Assembly: GCF_030269445.1 (NCBI RefSeq)
Contig: NZ_BSTJ01000009.1
Location: 310,001 to 374,000 of the forward strand
Source of the DNA: Actinoallomurus iriomotensis
GTDB lineage: Bacteria > Actinomycetota > Actinomycetes > Streptosporangiales > Streptosporangiaceae
Reading direction: 5' to 3'
Length of the DNA: 64,000 nucleotides
A model generated the notes under the pieces. It was not told the DNA's origin. It ran no database searches and saw only the letters and a list, made by a program, of their open reading frames with translations. The position numbers were made by a program, and so were the translations under genes. Numbering within the stretch: position 1 is the stretch's first letter; every line of letters starts with the position of its first letter. Shown piece after piece: positions 18,267 to 27,121 of this stretch.

Positions 18267-18941
18267 ATGACCATTGCGCGCGTGGCCGTCACCGTCGATC
18301 TTGTCGTGCTGACGGTCCGTGAGCAGCAGCTGTCCGCGCTCGTGTGGTGGCGTGACCGGTCCCCGTACGCGGAGAGCTGGTCGTTGCCCGGCGGGTTCGT
18401 TCAGCTCGACGAGGATCTGCCGGTCGCGGCTCATCGTCTGATGGCCGAGCGGGCCGGTCTGGCCGACGTGCGGGTGCACCTGGAGCAGCTCGCCACGTAC
18501 GGCTATCCCGACCGGGACCCGCGTCAGCGCGTGGTCAGCGTCGCCTACCTCGGGCTCGCTCCCGACCTGCCCGCCTCGACCCGGGCACAGGTGATGTGGC
18601 GGCCGGTCGCCGACCTGACCGAGAAGGGGCGGATCGCCTTCGACCACCGCCGCATCCTGCTCGACGGCGTCGAGCGGGCCCGGGCCAAGCTGGAGTACTC
18701 CCCGCTGGCGGCGGCGTTCTGCCCGCCGGAGTTCACCGTGGCCGAGCTGCGCCGGGTGTACGAGATCGTCTGGGGTCATCCGCTCGACCCGCGGAACTTC
18801 CACCGGAAGGTCACCGGCGCCCAGGGGTTCCTCGTCCCGACGGGGCGGACGACGACGCGTGACGGCGGCCGGCCGGCCCGGCTCTACCGCCGCGGGGACG
18901 CCGAGTCGCTTCACCCGCCGATGATGCGTCCGACCTGGTGA
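18267..18941 (+). CDS. Nudix-winged helix regulator, NrtR-like
   Basis: This 224-residue protein has an N-terminal Nudix fold and a C-terminal winged helix with FTVAELRRVYEIVWGHPLD and NFHRKVTG, the arrangement of the NAD-metabolism repressor NrtR. The Nudix box has GGFVQLDE with the first Glu in place, but the catalytic REUXEE core is RLMAER, so hydrolysis is unlikely and ligand sensing (ADP-ribose-type) more likely. Other actinobacterial members control sugar or NAD genes. The ATG at 18267 lies seven bases after TAACGT, giving a leaderless start. Its targets are not adjacent. Confidence 0.86.
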   Translation: MTIARVAVTVDLVVLTVREQQLSALVWWRDRSPYAESWSLPGGFVQLDEDLPVAAHRLMAERAGLADVRVHLEQLATYGYPDRDPRQRVVSVAYLGLAPDLPASTRAQVMWRPVADLTEKGRIAFDHRRILLDGVERARAKLEYSPLAAAFCPPEFTVAELRRVYEIVWGHPLDPRNFHRKVTGAQGFLVPTGRTTTRDGGRPARLYRRGDAESLHPPMMRPTW

Positions 18942-19040
18942 AACGATGGAGCCCCTCGTGGCGCCCGATGCCACCTCGGGCTTGCCCGGTCCGGCGCAGT
19001 CCTTAGAGTGATCTCGTAAGACTTCTGAGGGAGGACAAGG

Positions 19041-20126
19041 GTGTCCGAGCAGCGCAGTCCCCGCTTCCGTTCCGTGCTCGACGAGTACGTCGCCTACCGG
19101 CCCGGCAAGGTCGCGCTCTCGCCCGAGGGCCGGTCGTACAAGCTGTCCTCGAACGAGTCGCCGTACGGCCCGCTGCCGTCGGTGCGTGAGGTGATCGCCG
19201 ACGCGGGCGGCCTGGTCAACCGCTATCCGGACAACGGCTGCACCGCGCTGATCCAGGCGATCGCCACGCGGTTCGGCGTACCGGAGCAGCACGTCGCCGT
19301 CGGCTGCGGGTCGGTCGGCGTGGCGCAGATGCTCCTGGAGTCGATCGGTGAGCCCGGCGTCGAGGTCGTGTACGCCTGGCGCTCGTTCGAGGCCTACCCC
19401 ACCCTGGCCGACCTGTCCGGCGTGACCTCCGTACGGGTGCCGCTGACCGACGAGACCCACGACCTGGCGCAGATGGCCGACGCCGTGAGCGACCGCACCC
19501 GCCTGGTGTTCGTCTGCAACCCGAACAACCCCACCGGCACGGTCGTCCGCCGCCGTGAGCTGGAGGCGTTCTTCGACCGCGTGCCGGAGGACTGCCTGAT
19601 CGTCCTGGATGAGGCCTACACCGAGTACGTCCGCGACCCGGAGGTCCCGAACGGGCTCGACCTGTACGCCGACCGGCCCAACCTGGTGATCCTGCGGACG
19701 TTCTCCAAGGCGTACGGCCTGGCCGGGCTCCGCGTGGGCTTCATGGTGGCGGCCGAGCCGATCGCCACCCAGGTGCGCAAGACCTACCTGCCGTTCTCGG
19801 TGAACTCCGTCGCCCAGGCCGCCGCGATCGCCTCGCTGAACGCCGAGAGCGAGCTGCTCGACCGCGTGGAGTCCACCGTCAAGGAGCGCGGCCGGGTCTA
19901 CGAGACGCTCGCCGCCCAGGGCTGGAAGGTGCCGCCCACCGAGGCGAACTTCCTGTGGCTGCGCCTCGGCGAGGACACCATGGCCTTCTCCGCCGCCTGT
20001 GACGCGGCGGGCGTCAGCGTACGCCCGTTCGCCGGCGAGGGCGCCCGGGTGTCGATCGGCTCACCCGAGGAGAACGACGCCTTTCTCGCCGTCGCCGGGG
20101 CGTACCGGGCGGCACAGGAGCGGTGA
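19041..20126 (+). CDS. hisC: Histidinol-phosphate / aromatic aminotransferase
   Basis: This 361-residue class-II-like PLP aminotransferase has the family landmarks [20 protein letters not shown] and [14 protein letters not shown], where the Lys binds PLP. HisC converts imidazole-acetol phosphate to histidinol phosphate; close relatives (Pat) act on aromatic amino acids, and actinobacteria often keep a second such copy outside the his operon. GTG at 19041 follows GAGGGAGGA. The gene stands alone, so the Pat alternative is real. Its last 113 bp overlap the end of the convergent EamA gene. Confidence 0.88.
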   Translation: MSEQRSPRFRSVLDEYVAYRPGKVALSPEGRSYKLSSNESPYGPLPSVREVIADAGGLVNRYPDNGCTALIQAIATRFGVPEQHVAVGCGSVGVAQMLLESIGEPGVEVVYAWRSFEAYPTLADLSGVTSVRVPLTDETHDLAQMADAVSDRTRLVFVCNPNNPTGTVVRRRELEAFFDRVPEDCLIVLDEAYTEYVRDPEVPNGLDLYADRPNLVILRTFSKAYGLAGLRVGFMVAAEPIATQVRKTYLPFSVNSVAQAAAIASLNAESELLDRVESTVKERGRVYETLAAQGWKVPPTEANFLWLRLGEDTMAFSAACDAAGVSVRPFAGEGARVSIGSPEENDAFLAVAGAYRAAQER

Positions 20127-21033
20127 CCTCCTCGCGCGGGCGGCGCTCGGTCGATACGACGAGCCCGACGCCGAGGATGATGATCAGGCCGCCGGCGACG
20201 ATCGTCCACGTGGCGTTCTCGCCGGCGAAGGCCACGCCGAGCAGCACGGCCACCGCCGGGTTGACGTAGGCGTACGTGCCGACCAGCGAGATCGGCGCGT
20301 TGCCCAGCAGCCAGACGTACGACGTGAAGGCGATCAGCGACCCGAAGGTCACCAGGTAGGCCAGGCCGAGCCAGGACGCCTGTGAGACCTCGTGCGGATG
20401 GAACCGCTCACCGCGCCCGAACCCGACCGCGAGCAGCGTCACGCCGGCGGCGGCCATCTCGTACACGCTCGCCACGAACGGGTTCGCCGGCATCGGCATG
20501 CGGGCGGACAGGAACGACCCGACCGACCAGGACAGCGACGCGCCGAGGACGATCGCCACGCCGAGCGCGCTGCCCGAGCCGCCGCCCCGCGTGAGGGTCA
20601 GCAGCGCCAGCCCACCGAAGCCGACGAGGACGCCGGCGATCGTGCTCACCGCGGGCCGGTCGCCCGTGACCCAGCGGAACACGACCAGCCACAGCGGCAC
20701 GCTCGCGACCAGGAGCGCGGCCAGGCCGGTGGACATGTGCTGCTCGGCGACACCGATCATGCCGTTTCCGCCGGTGAGCAGCAGCACGCCGGCGAGCGCG
20801 GCGGTGCCGAGCCGCCGCCACGGCACGCGCAGGACCCGCGGGCCGCTCCGGATCGCGAGGACGGCGGCGAGCAGCACGGCCGCCACGACGAACCGGAGGC
20901 CGGCGCCGACCATCGGCGGGATCGTCTGGACGAGGTAGTGGATGCCGAGATAGGTCGATCCCCACACGACGTAGACGATGGAGAGGGCGACCCAGACGAG
21001 CGAGGAGCGGTTGTCAGCAGTATGTGAGCTCAT
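20014..21033 (-). CDS. EamA/DMT-family exporter
   Basis: This 339-residue membrane protein has about ten helices in two EamA repeats ([20 protein letters not shown] near the start; [21 protein letters not shown] in the second half). Family members export metabolites such as amino acids. After the last helix (about residue 290) a basic tail of about 45 residues is read from DNA that is also the 3' end of the convergent hisC gene on the other strand. That tail has no transporter similarity and probably arose by loss of an earlier stop codon. Confidence 0.88.
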   Translation of the reverse strand: MSSHTADNRSSLVWVALSIVYVVWGSTYLGIHYLVQTIPPMVGAGLRFVVAAVLLAAVLAIRSGPRVLRVPWRRLGTAALAGVLLLTGGNGMIGVAEQHMSTGLAALLVASVPLWLVVFRWVTGDRPAVSTIAGVLVGFGGLALLTLTRGGGSGSALGVAIVLGASLSWSVGSFLSARMPMPANPFVASVYEMAAAGVTLLAVGFGRGERFHPHEVSQASWLGLAYLVTFGSLIAFTSYVWLLGNAPISLVGTYAYVNPAVAVLLGVAFAGENATWTIVAGGLIIILGVGLVVSTERRPREEVTAPVPPGTPRRRRERRRSPRVSRSTPGRPRRRTGVR

Positions 21034-21081
21034 GGCTCATTACACGCTAGACGATCCGGGGCGAATCCGCGCGTCGATTTC

Positions 21082-21642
21082 TCACCGGCACGTGTAGTCG
21101 AAGGAGGCCGACGCGGTGCCGTCCGGGCCGGTCGGCGAGACGACCTCCAGCGTCGCCACGGCGTGCAGGGAGCCGGGGCCCTGGACCGTCCAGCGCAGGG
21201 GGACCCGGATCGTGCGCCGCCCCCGCGACAGGCTGTCCGTGAAGACGCCGGAGTTCTGGCCGTCACTGCGCTTCCAGCGGTACGACACGTCGCCCTGCCC
21301 GCCGTTGGTGTGGATCACGCCGACGACCGTCGTCGTCGCGCCGCAACCCTGCACCCCGGCTGGCGCGGTCACGGTGACGCCGGTGACCTGGACGGGCGGG
21401 CCGCCGTGCAGGAGCCACCAGACCACCAGTCCGGTCAGCACGGCCAGCCCGAGCGTCGCCAGCCCGCCGGCGATCCGCCACGGCAGCGGGCGCCCGCGCC
21501 GGCCGCCGGACCGCCAGGCCCGGGTCACGCCCGGCGGTACGCCGGGCCCGAACCGCAGCGTCACGTCATCGGTGGAGGACCGCTTCTCCGGCCACGTCTC
21601 CGCGTCGTCCGGTTCGCCGACGTCCCGGGTCGTCTCGTCCAT
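21082..21642 (-). CDS. Membrane-anchored protein with extracytoplasmic domain, partner of the kinase gene
   Basis: This 186-residue protein has about 55 cytoplasmic residues rich in charged groups, one membrane helix (about 56-80: LATLGLAVLTGLVVWWLL) and an extracytoplasmic beta-rich domain with two Cys (VQGCGATTT, DYTCR). The outer domain resembles the C-terminal outer domain of the Ser/Thr kinase encoded 3 bp upstream, as both carry TVTAP/TVSGP strands and a similar Cys pair. The two genes form an operon. The intracellular part has Thr-rich patches that the kinase could phosphorylate (inference). Confidence 0.75.
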   Translation of the reverse strand: MDETTRDVGEPDDAETWPEKRSSTDDVTLRFGPGVPPGVTRAWRSGGRRGRPLPWRIAGGLATLGLAVLTGLVVWWLLHGGPPVQVTGVTVTAPAGVQGCGATTTVVGVIHTNGGQGDVSYRWKRSDGQNSGVFTDSLSRGRRTIRVPLRWTVQGPGSLHAVATLEVVSPTGPDGTASASFDYTCR

Positions 21643-21645
21643 CGG

Positions 21646-23172
21646 CTACTCCGGCTTACAGGTCGTCTTCGCCTCGGCGGTCCGGCCGAGTGACGTGGTC
21701 ACGGTGACGCGGGCCGCCGGGCATCGTTCGCCGTAGTCGTGCGTGAACGTCAGGTCGTGAGCGCCGCTGCCGCTCACGGTCTGCGCGCCGGAGTCGCCCG
21801 CCGCGGCCACCTGCGCGGTCGGGGTGTCCTCGCCGAAGACCGCCGACACGGTCACCGGACCGGGCCCGCTCACCGTGACCTTCACCTGAGCCGTCGCGAC
21901 CGTCCCGGTGAACGTGAACGAACCGATCGTCAATCCGGTGACGCTGGTGGCCGGGACGGTGGGGGAACGCCTGGTGATCAGCGGTCGGGGAGGCGTCGTC
22001 GCCGGCGACGCGACCGGCGTGCTCGCCGGGGACGACGTCGTGGGCGCCGTCGTCTCCGGGCTGGGAGAGTCGCTCGGTGACGGGCTCGGCGAGTCCGCCG
22101 GAGGCGTGCCCGGTTCGGCGATCGGCGCCGGGCTGGACGTCGCGCTCGTGTGCGCGCCGAGGCTCCGGTGGACGCCGGCGAGCACGGCCGCGCCTCCCCC
22201 GCCCGCCACGACGGCGGCCACCAGCGCGCCCGTCGCCATCGCCAGCCGCCTGCGGCCGAGCCGGGTGAGGGCCAGTGCGGTGCCGGCCTCCGGCGGCGCA
22301 CCGGTCAGCGGGAACAGCGAGGCGAGCAGGGCGGCCAGCGCCGCGAGCCGTACGCGCCCGCGCTCCTCCCAGCCGGGGCCGTACGCGGCGAGGGCGACCT
22401 CCTCCAGGTCCTCCAGGAACACGGCGGCCGAGCGCGGCCGGTCGTCGGGGTTCTTGGCCATGCCGTACGCGACCAGCCCGCGCAGTGGCTGCGGCACGCG
22501 CTCGACCGGCACCGGGTGAGAGCGGTGCGCGGCGGCCAGGGCCCAGTGTCCCTTCACCGGGAACGGGCGCTCGCCGGTGAGGCACTCGAAGCAGACCGCG
22601 GTGGCCGCGTAGACGTCCGTGGCCGCGCTGACCGCGCCGGAGGCCCACTGCTCGGGCGCCATGTACGCCGGAGTGCCGGACGCGCCGACCTCCTCACCGG
22701 CCCGTACGGCGATGCCGAAGTCGGCGAGCTTGCTGTGACCCTGGTCGTCGACGAGCACGTTGGCCGGCTTGTAGTCGCGGTGCACCACGCCGGCGGCGTG
22801 CGCGGCGGCGAGGCCGAGCAGCGACCCTTTGAGCACCAGCAACGCGGCCTCGGGCCCGGTCGCGCCCTCGGCCCTGATGACGTCCTTGAGCGTGACGCCG
22901 TCGACCAGTTCCATCACGAGCGCCGCCGAGTCCGGCGTCTCGGCGTACTCGTAGAAGCGGACGACGTGGGGGTCGTCCAGCCGCGACATCAGCCGGGCCT
23001 CGGCGCGGAAGCGCGGCAGGAAGGCCTCGTCCGTGCGGAGCCGCTCGGAGAGGTACTTGATGGCCACCGGAGCGTTCGTCGCCTCGTGGACCGCGAGCAT
23101 CACCTTTCCGGAGGCGCCTTCGCCGAGAGGGCGCAGGTGCCGATAACCCGGAACCGTCCAGTCACCACCCAT
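21646..23172 (-). CDS. Membrane Ser/Thr protein kinase (PknB-like)
   Basis: This 508-residue kinase carries a full catalytic domain: GEGASGKVMLA P-loop, VAIKYL Lys, HRDYKPANVLV catalytic loop, DFGIA and YMAPEQW. A juxtamembrane region follows, one membrane helix near 315-340, and an outer domain after a Ser/Thr/Pro-rich stretch. No PASTA repeats are present; the outer domain is an Ig-like beta fold with Cys. ATG at 23172 is chosen, and the in-frame extension upstream is not kinase-like. It is co-transcribed with the membrane protein gene 3 bp downstream. Its kinase activity would make phosphothreonines of the sort read by FHA domains such as that of the protein at 11.2 kb. Confidence 0.92.
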   Translation of the reverse strand: MGGDWTVPGYRHLRPLGEGASGKVMLAVHEATNAPVAIKYLSERLRTDEAFLPRFRAEARLMSRLDDPHVVRFYEYAETPDSAALVMELVDGVTLKDVIRAEGATGPEAALLVLKGSLLGLAAAHAAGVVHRDYKPANVLVDDQGHSKLADFGIAVRAGEEVGASGTPAYMAPEQWASGAVSAATDVYAATAVCFECLTGERPFPVKGHWALAAAHRSHPVPVERVPQPLRGLVAYGMAKNPDDRPRSAAVFLEDLEEVALAAYGPGWEERGRVRLAALAALLASLFPLTGAPPEAGTALALTRLGRRRLAMATGALVAAVVAGGGGAAVLAGVHRSLGAHTSATSSPAPIAEPGTPPADSPSPSPSDSPSPETTAPTTSSPASTPVASPATTPPRPLITRRSPTVPATSVTGLTIGSFTFTGTVATAQVKVTVSGPGPVTVSAVFGEDTPTAQVAAAGDSGAQTVSGSGAHDLTFTHDYGERCPAARVTVTTSLGRTAEAKTTCKPE

Positions 23173-23328
23173 GGGCGATCCTTGCTCTAAGCGACGCATG
23201 CGTCGTTCGACCTGAGCAACCGCTATGTGTGCGACGCCTGGAGAGGTGTCCCGGTTGGTGCCACTCCGCCGCTGTGACCGGATGCGGCCACGTTGGGTCA
23301 CGATCCGGGCACAGCGACGGAGAGAGCG

Positions 23329-24657
23329 TCAGCCGGTGTTCTTCGGCCCGAGCTTCTCGACGATCAGCCGGTAGAGCTGCCGTGGCCGGCCCGGCTGAGG
23401 AGTGCGGTTGGGCGGCAGCGGCCAGGCGAGACCCTCCTCCACCAGGGTCCGCAGCAGCCGGCGCGCGGTGCGCGGGGTCACGCCGAGCATGTTCCCGGCG
23501 TTCTCCGCGTCCACGATGAGCGGCTGCTCCTGGTCGCCGAGCCGGTCGGCCAGCCGCGCGAGGATCTCCAGGCCCTTCGGCTTGGCCGGGGCCTGTGCGC
23601 GCGGCGGGGTGCGGGGCGCGGGCACGAGCGCCCGCCCGTCGCGGTCGAGCGCGAAGCCCTGCGCCCGCTGTGAGGTCTGCGACCGTGCCAGCGCCGCCCG
23701 CGCGTGGCTCTCCGCCTCCTGGGCCGTACGGCCCATGCCGATGCCCACCTCGATGGCCAGACCCAGCTCCTCGCGTACCCGCTCGACGAAGGGCGGGGTG
23801 CGGAAGCCCTCGGTCGCCGCCGCGATCGAACCACGGGTGGCGGTGACCAGGTAGCTGTGGTCGTCGAGCGGCCACACCGCGGCGCTCATCCGGTGCGCCT
23901 CCTGGAGGAGGAGCCGCTGCAGCGACAGCTTCAGCTCCTCGCGCCAGTAGCGCGGCGTGACCCGCCGGGGGGTCTCGCGCAGCGTCGGCACGTCCACCAG
24001 GACGACGACGAGCTGGGACTCCTCCAGACGGTGGTGCGCCCCGAGCAGCGCCGAGGTCTGCAGCGCCGAACGGATCGCGGCGCCCGTCGGCCGGATCCGC
24101 AGCGTCGGCACGCCGGCCAGCTCCAGCCGCTCGGCGGTCGCGTGTACGCAAGTGAGCGCAACACTTGTGGCGCCGCGCCGCCAAAGACGCTCGTGAAACG
24201 CGGCCAGCGTGCCCGGCCCGGCGGCCTCTTCGCGCAAGTGCACGTGATCGGTGTTGAGGTCGATCTCGCTGAAGGCCTCTTCGACCTCGGCACGGGTGAG
24301 CACGTCGATGCTCACCCGCTCGGGTTCGTGCCGCTCGTCGAGCGACGCCCGCAGGAGCGCGCCCTGCAGGGCGGCTCCGTTCAGCGGCACGTACGTCGCG
24401 GGCATCGTGAGCACGCCCGCCTTGCGGGCGAACTCGTACGGCACCGGGCTCGCGAAGAGGCAGACGTCCACCCCCGACCCGAGCCGTACGACCTTGTCCG
24501 CCGCCTCCTGCTCGTCGCGGTACGCCGCCGCGACGAGCCGGCTCGGCACCGATGTCGGGCCGTGGCCCATGAGCATGACCCGCTCGACCAGGTCATGAGG
24601 ACCGACGACCCCGATTGTCAGATCCGGAGTTACCGAACCACTCCGCGGACCGCTCAT
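23329..24657 (-). CDS. Unusual winged-helix regulator with nucleotide-cyclase-like middle domain
   Basis: I do not recognise a named family. The 442-residue protein has an N-terminal domain beginning TIGVVGPHDLVERVMLMG, which looks like a periplasmic-binding or PrpR-type sensor fold. The middle part (about 200-345) has the beta-alpha order of a GGDEF/cyclase-like domain with a degenerate signature (GIGMGRTAQEAESHARAAL). The C-terminal winged helix (about 380-440) reads AGNMLGVTPRTARRLLRTLVEEGLAW. It stands alone with a long AT-rich leader. A transcription regulator sensing a nucleotide or metabolite is likely. Confidence 0.68.
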   Translation of the reverse strand: MSGPRSGSVTPDLTIGVVGPHDLVERVMLMGHGPTSVPSRLVAAAYRDEQEAADKVVRLGSGVDVCLFASPVPYEFARKAGVLTMPATYVPLNGAALQGALLRASLDERHEPERVSIDVLTRAEVEEAFSEIDLNTDHVHLREEAAGPGTLAAFHERLWRRGATSVALTCVHATAERLELAGVPTLRIRPTGAAIRSALQTSALLGAHHRLEESQLVVVLVDVPTLRETPRRVTPRYWREELKLSLQRLLLQEAHRMSAAVWPLDDHSYLVTATRGSIAAATEGFRTPPFVERVREELGLAIEVGIGMGRTAQEAESHARAALARSQTSQRAQGFALDRDGRALVPAPRTPPRAQAPAKPKGLEILARLADRLGDQEQPLIVDAENAGNMLGVTPRTARRLLRTLVEEGLAWPLPPNRTPQPGRPRQLYRLIVEKLGPKNTG

Positions 24658-24962
24658 GTAAGCCCCCTCCTGGCTTCGAGCGATCGCGGGTGGTTTCGGG
24701 CCGGTGAGGCCAGTCGCTTGACCCCGATAACGTCCGCCCTTGGACGGCCTTCACCCAACGCATGACTCATACCTTTGACGCCCCTGTCCGGTCGACAGCC
24801 CCTGCCTCCGTGTACTTCATTCCTCCATTGGGCAGATCGGCCGGAGACCACGAGATGTGACGCCTCTGAGCAAAATCGGTTAAGAGCACGTTGAAAAACT
24901 ACTAGTAGGGCGGATCCGGTGAGGAACTTATTACTAACCGGACAGGTAACAAACCGTCGGGT

Positions 24963-24993
24963 ACGCGTCTGACAGATACCGGTCAGTACGCGT
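24963..24993 (-). terminator. Hairpin at the end of murA
   Basis: ACGCGTCTGAC (24963-24973) pairs with GTCAGTACGCGT (24982-24993) with one bulged base, directly at the murA stop. The rest of the 335-bp gap up to 24657 is AT-rich, carries a 10-bp palindrome CTACTAGTAG near 24899, and shows no gene. Confidence 0.6.
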
Positions 24994-26282
24994 CAGGCGA
25001 TACGTTCGATCTCCGCGCCGAGCGCCGTGAGCCGCTCCGCGACGTGCGCGTGGCCCCGGTCGATGTAGTAGGCCGACGTGATCGTGGTCTCGCCCTCGGC
25101 GGCCAGGCCCGCGAGCACCAGAGCGCTGCCGGTACGCAGGTCGTGCGCGACCACCTCGGCGCCGCGCAGCGGGGTCACTCCGTGAACCTTCGCGCGGTTG
25201 CCGTTCACCTCGACGTCGGCGCCCATCCGCACGAGCTCCTCGGCCAGCTTGAAGCGGCCGTCGAAGATCCGCTCGTAGATGTAGCTCTCGCCCTCGGCCT
25301 GCGACGACAGCGCCATGATCGGCGACTGCAGGTCGGTGGCGAAGCCGGGGTACTCGTCGGTGATGACGTTGATCGGCCGCAGCGGCCGGTCGCGGCGGAC
25401 CTGGAGCACCGCGCCCTGGGAGTGGAACTCCACGCCCATCTGCTCCAGCTTGTCGCCCGCCACCCCGAGATGCTCCAGCGACGCGCCGACGAGGCTGATC
25501 TCCCCGCCGCTGATGGCCGCGGCCATCACCAGCACGCCCGTGTCGATCCGGTCCGGCATGACCGTGTGCTCGACCGCGGTGAGCCGGTCGACGCCCTCGA
25601 CGGTGATGAAGCCGGTGCCGCCGCCGGTGATCCGCGCGCCCATGCGCTGCAGCAGCGTGATGACGTCGAGGACCTCGGGCTCCAGCGCGCAGTTCTTGAT
25701 CAGCGTGGTGCCGTGGGCCAGCGAGGCCGCCATGAGGAGGTTCTCGGTGCCGGTGTGCGACGGCGTGTCGAGGTAGAGCGTGCCGCCCTGCAGGTGGCCC
25801 GCCTTGACGTGGATCGAGCCGGTGCCGTCGTCGGTGACCTGCTCGGTCACCGTGGCGCCCATGCGCTTGAAGCCGTTGTAGTGGAAGTCCAGGTTGCGGC
25901 TGCCGAGATTGCAGCCGCCGACCCCCTCGATGACCGCTTCGCCGAGCCGGTGCAGCAGCGCCGGCACGAACAGGAAGGAGCCGCGGAAGCGGGCGGCGAT
26001 GTCGGCGGGCAGCACCGGGCTGGTCAGCGTGGAGGCGTCGATCACGAGGGTGCGCTCGGCCTCGTGCAGCTCGGCCTTGGCCCCGATCGCCTGGGCCAGC
26101 TCGACGGCTCGCCGTACGTCTTCGATGATCGGGACGTTGCGCAGGACCGTACGGCCCTTCGTCGCCATCAGCGACGCCCCGATCATGGGCAGGACGGCGT
26201 TCTTCGCGCCCTGCACGAACACGGTGCCGCGCAGCTCGCGGCCGCCTCGTACGCGGTAACGGACCTCGTGGCCCAAGCTCAT
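24993..26282 (-). CDS. murA: UDP-N-acetylglucosamine 1-carboxyvinyltransferase
   Basis: MurA transfers enolpyruvate to UDP-GlcNAc, the first committed step of peptidoglycan synthesis. The 429-residue protein has the paired inside-out barrel repeats, with GAKNAVLPMIGASLM at the start. It keeps the active-site Cys in VGGCNLGSRNLDFH, the residue modified by fosfomycin (Cys115 in E. coli numbering). The C-terminal half has the ESYIYERIFDGRF block. The gene is monocistronic, and its upstream region from 26283 also holds the MOSC remnant. Many actinobacteria carry two murA genes, so this may be the main copy or the paralogue. Confidence 0.95.
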   Translation of the reverse strand: MSLGHEVRYRVRGGRELRGTVFVQGAKNAVLPMIGASLMATKGRTVLRNVPIIEDVRRAVELAQAIGAKAELHEAERTLVIDASTLTSPVLPADIAARFRGSFLFVPALLHRLGEAVIEGVGGCNLGSRNLDFHYNGFKRMGATVTEQVTDDGTGSIHVKAGHLQGGTLYLDTPSHTGTENLLMAASLAHGTTLIKNCALEPEVLDVITLLQRMGARITGGGTGFITVEGVDRLTAVEHTVMPDRIDTGVLVMAAAISGGEISLVGASLEHLGVAGDKLEQMGVEFHSQGAVLQVRRDRPLRPINVITDEYPGFATDLQSPIMALSSQAEGESYIYERIFDGRFKLAEELVRMGADVEVNGNRAKVHGVTPLRGAEVVAHDLRTGSALVLAGLAAEGETTITSAYYIDRGHAHVAERLTALGAEIERIA

Positions 26283-26534
26283 AGCGCCGATACTCCTTTG
26301 ATGCGGGGATTGACTTGACCTGCCCGCTCGTCTGTCGTCAGCGGGTCACGAGTGCCCACACACGGTGTGTGCCGCGTGGGGCACAGTATTCCACCGGGTC
26401 TGCTGTGGCATGACCGAAACATCCGGTCTTGTTCGCCCACTCGATCTCTTAGAGACCCCCGGCCGGGGATTGGTTCGGACCCGGTGATGACGGTCTCAGG
26501 TGTCGCCGGCGGTTCTTCATGTTCTTCGAGTGTC

Positions 26535-26690
26535 TCATGAGGGCGAACGCCGCGTAGAGGCCCATACGGCGTCACCTGGGCAAATGTTGTCAAACGTGCC
26601 CGGGATGCCGTTCTGGCTGCAGGAACGCCGCAGGGCCCTGGCATCCCTGCGGCCGCTGCGATGGCTGACGAACCCGCACAGCGGCGGTCG
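26535..26690 (-). pseudogene. Decayed copy of the 3' end of the MOSC-protein gene
   Basis: Reading the minus strand, one frame gives HRSGRRDARALRRSC then SQNGIPGTFDNICPGDAVW and ends SPS-stop. The intact MOSC protein ends YRTARDEDGSRGVFF, GQNGIPRTCGTIRVGDTV, ASPSSTPS-stop, in the same order and at the same spacing, so this is a displaced, drifted copy of about the last 50 codons. No start codon or upstream part is present. From 26700 to 26932 no gene is seen; GGATCAT and ATGATCC (26843-26861) form a short hairpin there. The 26283-26534 stretch holds the murA promoter region, with CACACA/TGTGTG as a small inverted repeat. Confidence 0.75.
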
Positions 26691-26932
26691 CGCTCACGCC
26701 GCTCCGACGCGAGTGGTGGCGGTCACGTTTCGGCCGCCCGTGGCACGGCCGGAACCGGCGGTCACGGCGCGGTCACAGGTTCTCGGACCGCGGCGTGACC
26801 GCCCGCCGTCTGGAACGGTGCGCGACATAAAGCTCGAGCAAAGGATCATTGGTCATGATCCGCGGAACCACGGTCCGGGTCACCGGTCTGACCTGCGCTG
26901 CGCCCACCGGCGACCGGTGATCCATCGCCCGC

Positions 26933-27094
26933 TCAGGCCCCGTCCTCCGCCTCGACCCGGCGAAGCCAGGCATCCCACGCCTCGTAGTCGGGGTGGTCCG
27001 GACCGATGGTGACCAGAGCGTCACCGATGATCCCGCCGGTCTCGGCGCGCATCGGCACCGTCAGGGTGCCGTCGGGGTTCCGTGTCGCCCGCAC
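26933..27094 (-). CDS. Small acidic protein (53 aa) downstream of the metallopeptidase
   Basis: A GTG at 27094, preceded at good spacing by GAAGAGGAGG, opens 53 codons reading RATRNPDGTLTV, then GGIIGDALVTIGPDHPDYEAW and a charged end RRVEAEDGA. This is 27 bp after the stop of the peptidase-like gene, on the same strand, so the two form an operon. No family is recognised. Position and size suggest a cognate partner such as an inhibitor or immunity protein (inference). Confidence 0.68.
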   Translation of the reverse strand: MRATRNPDGTLTVPMRAETGGIIGDALVTIGPDHPDYEAWDAWLRRVEAEDGA

Positions 27095-27121
27095 GTTCGG
27101 CCTCCTCTTCGGTCTCGATGG

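Noticed and set aside
26773-26925. 50-codon minus-strand frame containing TNDPLLELYVAHRS
   Set aside because: Segment looks protein-like but has only a weak ribosome-binding site and no known relatives; left unannotated.
26500-27012. 170-codon plus-strand frame over the MOSC remnant
   Set aside because: It is Arg/Pro-rich, has no ribosome-binding site, and the minus strand explains the sequence better.
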